A stretch of DNA of 64,000 nt from Chrysoporthe austroafricana (taxonomy: Eukaryota > Ascomycota > Sordariomycetes > Diaporthales > Cryphonectriaceae). Positions 33,097 to 42,628 of this stretch are shown one piece after another; position 1 is the stretch's first letter, and each line of letters begins with the position of its first letter. The stretch covers positions 2,852,001 through 2,916,000 of the forward strand of contig JYIP02000003.1 in assembly GCA_001051155.2 (NCBI GenBank), in the 5' to 3' direction. The notes beneath the pieces were generated by a model. That model was not told where the DNA came from, did not search any database, and worked only from the letters and a program-made list of their open reading frames with translations. A program made the position numbers and the translations under genes.

Positions 33097-34874
33097 TCAA
33101 TGCAGAGACCAAGTCTGCGCCTGCTGGGCATTCGGCAGCCCATCCCACTCAACCTTGACGTCCAGACCACGGGCGTTTTCCTCCGCAATAGAGAACGAGA
33201 GGTGTCCCTCGATCTCCTCACTGGCCTTGTATGACCTCATCTTCTTCCCATCCTGGTCCTCGACCATCAGGAACCCCTGCTTCCAATGCGTATCCTTTGC
33301 GTGCGGGCCCGTCGTGAACGCCACGCTGCCGTCGCCCCTCTTCTCCTGCCACTCCGCCGCTGGCGCGTCGATGAGCTCGACGCCCGCCTTCCGGGTGGTC
33401 GCGAAGTAGTTGTCGAACCAGATCACGAAGCCATCGACGCACTCCACGTCCTTGGCCAGCCTGCTGCTCCACCGCACCCTGAAGGACAGGTCGTCGACGG
33501 TGCACTTGTACAGGTCTAGCGCGTACGTGCTCGCGCTGCCGGACACGGACTCGCTGGGCACGTACTGCACTCGGACGTCCTTGAGCAACCCCTCCAGCAT
33601 CGGCTTCATGTCGAAGCCGTAGACGTCCCGCCAGAAGCTGACGCTCTCGGTGACGTACTCCGGGTCGCTGACGGGCGCCACGAAGATCGTCGCGTGGCTC
33701 GGGATCAGCAGGCCGTCGGGCTTGAGATACCTGTCGCGAGCAAAGAGCACGGACGGCAGCATCGCCTCGTACAGCAGGCAGTAGCCCATCCACTCCGACA
33801 CGATGATGTCGACCTTGTCCACGGGGAGGGTGATGTCCTCAACACGGCCGCGCAGGCAGGTGATGGTGCTGGAGAGGCCATTGTGGAAGACGTTCTCGCG
33901 AGCCTTGTCGAGGATCGCAGACTTGTCGATCGCGTAGACATGGGAGGCGCCGGCTTTGGCGCAGAACATGGAGAGGATGCCTAGCAGTGTCAGCGATAGG
34001 TAAGGATGACGTGTGGAAAGGAGAGGCTCACCCGTGCCACAGCCGATGTCAAGCACGACCTTGCCCTTGAAGAGGTGCTTATTGTTGTAGATGAAGTCGC
34101 GGTAGGCATCCGTGCGGACGGTATCCTTCAGCATCGTCTCATGTATGTCTACCCAGACATTAGCCCCGACCATGATCCATTTTTCCCACTTGCACATGGA
34201 ACATACCATGGTTAGCATAGCCCTCCCAGTACGACTGCGACGAATCTTCCTTCTTCTTCGGCGCAGCAGACGACGTCGACGACGAGTCATCACCCTCAGC
34301 ATGCCAGCGTTTGTCCAGCGTCTGCTCCACCGCGAGCCGGTAGTTGGCGAACTGCCTCGTAATATCGTCAAGCTGAGCTCTCAGGGTGGCGTTCTCCCCA
34401 GGCTCAGCACCCTCGGCAGCCTTGCCCTTGTCCTCTGCCGCGCCCGAGGAAGGCAGGTCGTCCAGGCACATGATGAATGCATCATCAGGCAGGACAGGCA
34501 TCATGAAGCGATCGTCTGCAATGTCCACTTCGGAGATCGGCTCCGGGAGAGGCTTGCCATCCTTGACCGTGCTTCGCACTGAGAAAGGTCGTCAGCCATA
34601 GGTCACTGCTAGCCGCCAAGACGAGCCGCTCACCGAAGTTGACCAGTTTGATGCTGCCGTAAAAGTCTAGGCCGAGACGGTCGCGCGCCGCCACGAAGTC
34701 GAAGTTGAACTTATCTTTGCAGTACGTCAACATGGAGGCCGCATCCGTGAAGACCTTCTCATCGAACAGCGAGACGATGTCCAGCGTCTCCTGTTCATCG
34801 TCGCCCTCGTTCATATCGTCCCAGCCCTCCGAACCCTCGGAGTCGCTGAGGACATCGTCGGCCTGTTTTGACAT
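33097..34874 (-). CDS. RMT3: Protein arginine N-methyltransferase 3 (PRMT3 type)
   Basis: Four exons (34634-34874, 34207-34578, 34032-34148, 33097-33980) give 537 residues; introns of 51-58 nt all keep frame. The N-terminal acidic SDSEGSEGWDDMNE stretch leads to the segment where PRMT3 proteins hold a C2H2 zinc finger, and LGLDFYGSIKLVNFVRS after it is conserved. The finger itself lacks most metal ligands (see findings). The catalytic part has HETMLKDTVRTDAYRDFIY, the S-adenosylmethionine loop VLDIGCGTGILSMFCAKAGA, the double-E loop SEWMGYCLLYE and a dimerisation/beta-barrel domain. The family dimethylates arginines of cytosolic proteins, notably ribosomal protein S2 in fission yeast and mammals. 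The start is the first ATG and gives the usual acidic N-terminus. Confidence 0.93.
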
Positions 34875-35540
34875 GGCTACGGCTTTGCCCTTAAGAAGGG
34901 TGCAGCGGATGTCTCTTCAAAGGTCGTTTGCAAATGATCAGTCCTGGTCAATATCAGATGTCTGGTCGCTCAACAGAAGTAGCACTGAGCTACAGCCTTC
35001 GCGGGAAGATAGTGCCAAATCCTGTTTTTTTTTGTGGATGAGAAGAGGAAGCTCACAAAAAATTCATGCAGACTGACCGCAGTGCATGGATCTGTTGTAA
35101 ATCTTGTTGGTGGTTGTGCAGGTGTGAAAGAGGTGCATGAAAATTTTAGATGCGACCCCGATTTTGAATGGCGAAAAACTGCGGGCCAAGCCGCCCTGTG
35201 ATAACTATACCACAATATTCTTGAAATAACGGTGCTCATAAATGAAAATAAGACATACAAGCGCAGGCTCACTTTGGAGTGGCATCGTCCCAGATTTTCC
35301 GTCTGCGGTAGGAGTGATATTTTAACGTTGACTTGCCGTTTTCAGCCTGCTGCAGGGTCGATTTCATCGACTGTTGCACGTGCTACGACGCGCATTCTCT
35401 ACCAACATGGGAACTTTTAGAGTTCAATCCACGCATCATGCTCAAGCTAGGTATATTGACGAGCTCGCTAGAATTGAATCGCTTTAATGCCATGTCTATG
35501 GCATAGTGCCAAAGACGGAGAGAGAGGTATCAGACGAATC
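34875..35540. other. Intergenic region, tandem minus-strand genes
   Basis: This contains the PRMT3 promoter and the 3' flank of USO1. A T9 run lies near 35025-35033. No gene or notable repeat is seen. Confidence 0.5.
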
Positions 35541-38500
35541 CTAATCCACATCCTCATCTTTTTCGTCAGCTTCCTCATCCTCCTCATCCACATCGTCATC
35601 ATCTTCAGCTTCATCATCTGTGATGACCTCGCCCTTCGCCTTCAGCCGCTCCTTGTACTTGTTGAGTTTCTCCTCGTTGTCGGCATAGACCATCAGCAGG
35701 TCGTCCAGTTCCCCTTGAATGGACTCCTTTTCACTTTCCTTGGACGCAACCTTTTCCTCCAACTAGAATAGGATTGTTAGCAGGATAATGACATTGATCA
35801 GTACAAATTAGAGTCTCACCTCTTGGAGCTGTTTTTCCAGTCCGGAAACCTTGGTTTCCAGGTCCGTGGCCTTCTTCCGAGCTTGCTCAGAAGCATCCTT
35901 GGCGGTTTGAACCTCCTGAGATTTGCTCTTGTTTGCCTGGCGGTTATATTAGCAAACACCCACAATAACGGCGAGCCACGCCAGTGACGTACCTTCATGA
36001 GATCAACCTCAAGTCTGCTGATCGTGGCCTTCAGATCAGCCTTCTCCGCCTCGGCCCGTCTTGATGATCGATCAGCCTCAGACTGTCTCCTCTTTCGACC
36101 TTCTTCAGTCTCTCTGCGAACCTCCTCCTTCTCTTTTTCGTGCTCCTCCTCCTTCAGCTTCAATTCCTTCTTGAATTCTTTCTCCATTTGAATGAGTCGG
36201 TCCTCATATTCCTGGATCTTGGTTTGCATTTCAGCATCAGCCTTCTTCTGCAGTCTATCGTATTCAGCTTCAGCAGTCCGCCGTGCGGTGTCAATATGGC
36301 TCTGCAGCTCGATTTCTCTCTGGCCGTGTTGCTCGTGCAGCTGTTTCAGCTCCTTCTCGTGATTCTGCTGCAAACTTTGATTCACAGCCTTTATCCGGGA
36401 GAGCTCAAGCGAGGTTGTCTCCTGATTGCGTCTGAGATCAGCTTGGTGTTGTCCGAGCTGTTGCTCTAGATGAGCCACATTCGCCTGACACTCTTGTAGC
36501 GCCTTTTCTTTCTCATCTAGCTGAGTACGCAGGGAGTCGACAAGTTCGCGCGAGATGCCCTTTTGTACGCCATTGGTGATTACGGAGATCTCCATCCCAG
36601 GATCTCTATCAATGGCTCGCAGGATGCGGCTGTAATTGTCCTTGAAGAATTCGACAAAGGTCGAATCAAAGTAGACGTCGGGAAGAGCGCCGGTCGACGG
36701 ATCCAACTTCTGTGGTATCATCTCGAAGTCACGTACTGATGGATGGGCCCGCAACTTGCTGAGCTTGTCGATGTACCTGTCGCGACCCATGTTCGACATC
36801 AGGAGAGATTGAAGGGTGCCTCGGGGGACTGTCGAGTCTTTTGTAGAGAATTCGTATACCACACCTAGAAGCATGGCGGAAAGACCCTGCACAATCGTCT
36901 CACTAGAGGTGTTCTTCACAACCGTCTGGATAAGTCGTTGGACATTGCTGCCCTCCTCCAGGAGATCGTTCACTCCGTCCAGATCTTCAAAGAGCCAGCA
37001 GAGAAGGAGCATCAAATACCCAATTATGACGCGCTCGTCCTCGCTCCGAGAGAGACTGGCAACCAGGTGCGATGTGATGATCTGAATACTCGTGACGACC
37101 TCTTCGCCTTCAGCCTCGTTGCCTTCAGTCACTTGTCTGGCCAGCTCCTTAGTGGCAGAGTTTTCGAAGGTCAGATGCAACATAATGCATGCCGCAAACC
37201 AATACCTGTAAGGATCGACGGTACTGTCCTCAGTGGGCGAACGAAGCAAGGTCGTCAGCACATTTGCAGATTCGATCGTCCCCGATTTGTGGCCATCGAT
37301 AGCTCGGCGGAGGAAATGCTCGCGGATGCCATCATGATTGAAGAAGTAGGCCTTCAGACATTCACATGCGGCCATCCTCATGTCGAAAGCCTGCAAAACA
37401 CGCACGCATAGTGCCAGATCCAGTAGTCCGTCAATGACGTAGACCTTGGGGATACCATTTGCTTGCGGGCCATTGCCAGTAGGCGTCGGAGCGCTTTCAA
37501 GTGGAGATGGTACTTGCAGCTGCGCAAAATTCTCCTGAAGGGTTGTGTGGCCTCTTATTATATCGGCACATGTCACAAGAGCCTAGGAGCGGTACATTTG
37601 AGCCTATGCACGAGTATACACAAGACAGGGCGGCACGTACCTCGGCCTTGATTGGAATCTCTGCGGAGTGGCTAAAGGCAAGTTGAAGAGCGTGGTACAA
37701 GAGATTATGTTGCCAAAATGCGCCTTGGTTCTGCATGGTGCCGACGGCACCGCGGACGAGAAACATCCGTATGACCGCGAGCAACGCATAAACATTCCTG
37801 TTACGCTGAGCCTGCGCCCATGGTGCCACCTCTGCCCCATCCTCCGGGAGTTGGTATGCGCTGTGTAGGAGCTGTGATAGCTGCGGGACACATCCCGTCT
37901 CGCGAAATTGGCTCTGGTTAGAGCTGTTGAGTCTGAGGAGGTTGGCCATCAAGATGAGGCAGTCCTCCACAACTTGGCCGCCTTCCAGCAAAGACCCCTC
38001 CGCTGAGATGATCGCAAATATCTTCTTGAAAGCATCTTCGAAGGCGACGAGCTTTTGTATGTCCGTCGACGACGGCGTGAGATATATGAGGAGATTTATG
38101 GCCTCGTTCCGCACAGCTTCTCGTCGGTCGTCAAGAATAGCCACGAGCCTCGATATTCCAAGTGGTGCAGTGAAGACGCATTCCTCGGTACGTTCTGTTC
38201 GGGCGGACAAGATCGCGGAGAGGAGTTGGAGGGAGTAGAGCCGGGAGTAGAAATCTGTGGATTCGAGAAAGTCAAGTAGTAGTGTTATATTCTCCTGCCT
38301 CTGGGTAAACTCGTCTGCCAGCCACAACACAATCTCGTCTGAAGCCTCAGGGCTGTCCCGATTCGGGTCGAACAGCATGAGCAGGGTCTCGAGGACCACC
38401 TTGACCGTGTCGACGTCGTCTCCATCCTTGCTCAGGCTTCCAATCAAACTCCTAAGTGCGCCAGAGGCGACGGAGGCCGGGTAGTCTTTTGCAAAGCTGC

Positions 38501-38621
38501 GTAGACCCTGAATGGCAGCTCGACGGTCCTCGAGGAGAGTGGACGAACTCAGACGGCCGCTGAGAACAGATATGGTTTCGCCGACCGACTGCTTGGCCGG
38601 CGCAGTCGCGATCGAGAACAT
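35541..38621 (-). CDS. USO1: Uso1/p115 vesicle tethering protein
   Basis: Four exons (37641-38621, 35993-37582, 35820-35936, 35541-35762) give 969 residues; all introns are 55-60 nt, phase 0, GT-AG. The globular head (about 1-640) is a run of armadillo-like repeats. It includes DRRAAIQGLRSFAKDYP, STDFYSRLYSLQLLSAIL, RREAVRNEAINLLIYL and the Uso1 head signature FAACIMLHLTFENS. A coiled coil follows (about 680-940) and the end is strongly acidic. The family tethers ER-derived vesicles at the cis-Golgi under Rab1/Ypt1 and helps SNARE pairing. Its length equals metazoan p115 (about 960) rather than the much longer S. cerevisiae Uso1. Start: first ATG (MFSIATAPAKQSV), directly before the first repeat. 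The two last introns interrupt the coiled coil without breaking heptads. Confidence 0.93.
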
Positions 38622-39161
38622 GGTGGTCGAGCTCGCCGGTGTCTTTTGCGTTCCATGGGGCTAGCATGCCATGTTGCGAAAAGGCATGGACGGCAGAGTA
38701 TAAATTCTCGGGGCGAGAGACCACGAGGCTGACGAGGCGCAAGCAAAATGACCCAAGGTTCCGGTGGATTGACAGCTGTTGCTTCAAACATCCCATCCCA
38801 CCTTACAGCGGTGCTTCTAAGCTGACAGGGGTCCAACGGTGGGTCCTTGCACTAAAAACAGCGGAATGGCCACTGTAGGTTCTGTCCGTGCTAAGTACCT
38901 AGGTACGGCAATCTGGGGAAGGGCATGGCAAGGGTATTCGCCGACGTCGGCTAGCTCGTCGCAAACTACTCGAACTGCTCTCAATTGACTGCCCAGACGA
39001 CCAGTGGCCGAGCTGAGGAGTTTGACTCAGACTCATCAGGCCCTCACAACCTTCGATACCGGCGCTCAAGGCACTTTTGTCCGCCCAATTCGTCTGGAGA
39101 GAGTCACAAGTCGATTCTTCTCAGGGAACAACTCGACTTGTTCTCCGGGTTGATCGACAAG
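38622..39161. promoter_or_regulatory. Divergent promoter between USO1 and ILV6
   Basis: This 540-bp region separates the two start codons. A TGACTCA lies at 39023-39029 (139 bp before ILV6). No other gene is present. An in-frame ATG at 38985 would extend Ilv6 by 59 residues, but the downstream start fits better. Confidence 0.5.
39023..39029. promoter_or_regulatory. Candidate Cpc1/Gcn4 site of ILV6
   Basis: Exact TGACTCA lies 139 bp upstream of the ILV6 ATG, with a second half-like GACTCATC just after it. Branched-chain amino-acid genes are well-established targets of general amino-acid control in fungi. Confidence 0.55.
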
Positions 39162-40186
39162 ATGGCCTCCCGAAGCATTTTGCTGCGCTCGTCGCCATGG
39201 CGGGCAGCAGCTCTCAACAACCTCAAGCCGGCGACGACCTCGTTCCTGCCGACCGTGACTGTTCGTGCCAGCAGCTCCTCGACCTCTGCGATCGCCTATA
39301 AAGCCCTTCGCCGGCGTCAGGCGCCTCTGCCCACGAGCGACTCCCCGCCGACATGGTCCGCCCAGGCTGCCGTGTCCAACATCCTCTACGAGACACCCGT
39401 GCCCTCCATGGACCCGCCTAAGCGCCACATCCTCAACTGCCTCGTGCAGAATGAGCCTGGTGTGCTGTCGCGCGTGTCTGGTATTCTGGCCGCCAGGGGC
39501 TTCAACATCGACTCCCTCGTCGTCTGCTCCACCGAGGTAGCAGATTTGTCGCGTATGACGATTGTTCTCACGGGGCAGGATGGCGTCGTCGAGCAGGCCA
39601 GACGCCAATTAGAAGATCTGGTGCCCGTGTGGGCTGTGCTGGACTACACCTCCGCTGCTCTCGTACAGCGCGAGCTGCTGCTGGCCAAGATCAACATCTT
39701 GGGACCCGAGTACTTCCAGGATCTCTGGGCGCACCACCGTGAGATCACCGCCGATGGTGCGGTGGACGAGGGCGAGGCTTCGGACCGCGCGCGGACGCTG
39801 AGCGAGACGTCTGAGGATTACCATCCGAGCCGCCTGGCGCCGAGTGAGGCTTTGCGGCTGAAGCATGAGCACTTGAGAAGTATTACGTACTTTACGCACC
39901 AGTTTGGCGGCAAGGTGCTCGATATTAGCAATAGCAGCTGTATTGTCGAGATGTAAGTCCCAACACTTCAAGTCACCGATCTGAGCTCGTACTGATGGTA
40001 AACTACAGCTCTGCAAAGCCGACCCGGATTGACTCGTTCCTGAAACTCATCACGCCCTTTGGTATCCTCGAGTCTGCACGCACTGGTCTGATGGCCCTGC
40101 CTCGGTCCCCACTGTCCGGACCGCAAGACGATGCTGTGAAGGAGGCCGATGAGGTTGTGGATGCTAGCCAGTTGCCTCCTGGTTAA
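39162..40186 (+). CDS. ILV6: Acetolactate synthase regulatory (small) subunit Ilv6
   Basis: Two exons (39162-39952, 40009-40186) give 322 residues; the 56-nt intron has a GTAAGT donor and splits the codon for I in VEISAKP. The N-terminal 40 residues ([18 protein letters not shown]) form an Arg/Ser/Ala presequence, which fits a mitochondrial enzyme and decides the start over an in-frame ATG at 38985. The ACT domain begins at about residue 85 with KRHILNCLVQNEPGVLSRVS and GILAARGFNIDSLVV; a second ACT-like region follows (about 160-300) with QRELLLAKINILGPEYFQ and a polar insert, then FLKLITPFGILESARTG. The subunit activates acetolactate synthase and gives valine feedback inhibition in branched-chain amino-acid synthesis. 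The polar insert (about 205-235) is typical of fungal Ilv6. Confidence 0.95.
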
Positions 40187-40395
40187 GGTTCATGTATCAT
40201 TATCACGGGATGAAAAAGGATAGGTGAATTCACGTTGCAAAAGCTAGGGGGACGGCTATAGTTCAGGCTCACAGCCACCGATATAATGGTATATTTGAAT
40301 CAAACCATGGACTGTTCTCCTGGCTCTGCTTAGATTTTTGACGCCCCAACCAGTTTTCTGAGAGTGAACTTGAATAGCAAGAATCGAAAGGTTGG

Positions 40396-41583
40396 CTATG
40401 CCCACGAGAGTCTTCCTCTCACAATCTTGCCCTTGTTGACCAAGAAAGCCTCAAGCGCAGCTGTTGAGAGTTAGCATTTGATACGCAACGCAGATCATCT
40501 GTCATGCACTCACCAACAGCAGCCCACAGCCGATTCTGCGCCTCTGGGAATACCAACGACCGATCACTGTAGAACACTTCATCATGCACCTCCTCGGGAT
40601 GGCGAGGCAGACAATGCATGAACTTCCAGGCCTCCTTCGCACCTCCCCTCTTCGCCATCTCATTCGTGATCTGGAAGCCCTCAAAATCTCGCATCCGCTT
40701 CTTCGCCTCCTCCTCCTGACCCATGGACACCCACGTATCAGTCACCAGAATATCCGCGCCCTTGATCGCCTCTTCGGGGACAGTCGTCTCCTCCAGCTTT
40801 CCGGGACCGCTCACGCCGTTGGCGGCGGACAGGATGTGCCTCTTCATCGCTTCGGGGATACCATAGCCCTGTGGTGAGGCGACGGAGATGTTGACGCCAA
40901 GCTTGATGCATGCGGACGCGAGGTCGAAGAGGACGTTGTTGGAGTCGCCTACCCAGGCAACTTTGAGACCTTCCAAGCCGAGACTTGCGGGGCTGGAAGT
41001 GGACGAAGGGAAAGCCTCGTGGATAGTGAGGAAATCTGCGATGGTCTGCAGCGGATGGAAGTCATCACTTAGAGCGTTGATCACAGGCACGGTGGAGTGC
41101 TGTGCGAGTCCCGTGATATCGGAGTGTTTACCAACGCGGGCGACCATGCAAGAGACCATGGAGGAGATCACGACTGAGGTGTCGAGGAGGGACTCGTTAA
41201 CCTAGTATGTAGATCAGAACCTGATCTTCCGAGACCGCGTGCTGCACATGGTGACTTACCCCGAGCTGAATGTCATCCTTGCCCAGGAACATAGGATGTC
41301 CGCCCATGAGAGCAATCGCGCCCTCCGTAGACACACGCGTGCGCGTGCTTCGCTTGCTGAACATCATAGCTATCGTCTTGCCAGTTAGGGCCGTGCCCAA
41401 CGCACTGAGCTTGTCGGCCTTGGCAACCTCTGCCTTGCTGGCTGCGCCATTCCGGACCAGCTTGGTGAACTCGGCTGGGGTGAGGTCATTGATTGACATG
41501 AGATGCCTCGGTGTCGCCCCGGCTGTGGAGTACAGCCTAGCTGACCGCTTGGCGGCGGTTGCTATCCTGGTTGCGCGAATCAT
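40396..41583 (-). CDS. ARG3: Ornithine carbamoyltransferase, mitochondrial
   Basis: Three exons (41260-41583, 40514-41201, 40396-40460) give 358 residues; introns of 58 and 53 nt keep frame, and the last exon encodes only 21 residues ([19 protein letters not shown]). The N-terminus ([19 protein letters not shown]) is a mitochondrial presequence. The carbamoyl-phosphate loop SKRSTRTR is at 76-83, the HXPX-like ornithine region is replaced by the expected [12 protein letters not shown] stretch, DTWVSMG (about 263-269) is the ornithine loop, and the catalytic HCLPRHP is at 304-310. The enzyme makes citrulline from ornithine and carbamoyl phosphate in arginine synthesis in the matrix; the gene is called argB in Aspergillus. 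It converges with ILV6, with only 209 bp between stop codons. Confidence 0.96.
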
Positions 41584-42628
41584 TGCGGAGGGCGTGTTGT
41601 AACTCGGGGACGTGTACGTGGAAGGTTTTTAGTCGAGCGATGGGAGACTGCCGAGCTGGGATCGCCGCGTCCACGCCTCCTTGAATATTCTCTGGCTTAC
41701 ACCGACGCACAGCTCGTGACTCAGGCTGGGCCCACGGGAGGGAAGACGATAGATCGAGAAAATGGGTTCCCGTCAAAACACGACCTGCCAGTGGAGAGTA
41801 AATAGGTTTTGGTTTTTCTGCATTCTCCTCACGGACCGTGAGGAAGTTGTGTCATATCAAGACGTAAGAGTCACATCTACAATCCACATCTGCACAGCTA
41901 ATTTACTACGACTGAGTTTTCGTCTTCCATGTTGGTGATCCTCAGATGTACGTTCATGCTCATTTGTGCATCAACAAAATTTTCAGACCTGGCCGTAACC
42001 TATACTCTGCCTACGTAGCTGCATGAGACCGCGGCAGCTTCACAGCCGCACCTGAGCTTTGCTGACCAAATCACACATCTGCAGTGGTGGCATTATTGAG
42101 GTGCGCTCACGCCGATACAGGAGGAGGCCCCTGGTTCCTGAGTGGTGTGGAGCTATAGTGAGATACCAGCGAATTGGGTGAGGTCCCGCCAGGGCGGGCG
42201 GGATCCCTGCCACGCCTGTCTGCCACGCCTGCGTCACAGGTGGTCAGCCACCTGAGTGCTGGCTCCACGCATCTACTATGGTCCCTGAGCACTCAGCCCG
42301 GACGTCAGGCTGGCTGTCCCTCTCTCAAATACTCTACTGCCTCACTCTGCTGCCCCGGAACTGTCCCTTCCCCAGTACGAGCTCTTCATCTGTAGCATCG
42401 CTGTTACATCGCCGTTGATTGTTTTCTGTCTCCCTCTTTCTTTCTCTTTGGTGACTATTCTTGGATTCATTACAGTTCTCTGCCAAGCCAAGCCTACTTG
42501 ATCTTCCTCCACACTCGGCACGCCCGTTGAAAAGGACGGCGCCCGCCATGTCATAGATCCAGTATCCACTCCCGATTCCGCTTCGATCCGTATCCGATAC
42601 GGAGTCAGTCGGCACTCCGAACAGCAAG
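41584..42628. promoter_or_regulatory. Divergent promoter between ARG3 and TAG1-like gene
   Basis: This 1-kb region holds TGACTCA at 41717-41723 near ARG3 and a CT-rich tract (about 42410-42455) before the TAG1-like gene. No coding region is seen. Confidence 0.5.
41717..41723. promoter_or_regulatory. Candidate Cpc1/Gcn4 site of ARG3
   Basis: Exact TGACTCA lies 134 bp upstream of the ARG3 ATG, almost the same distance as in ILV6. Arginine genes are classic targets of cross-pathway control. Confidence 0.55.
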
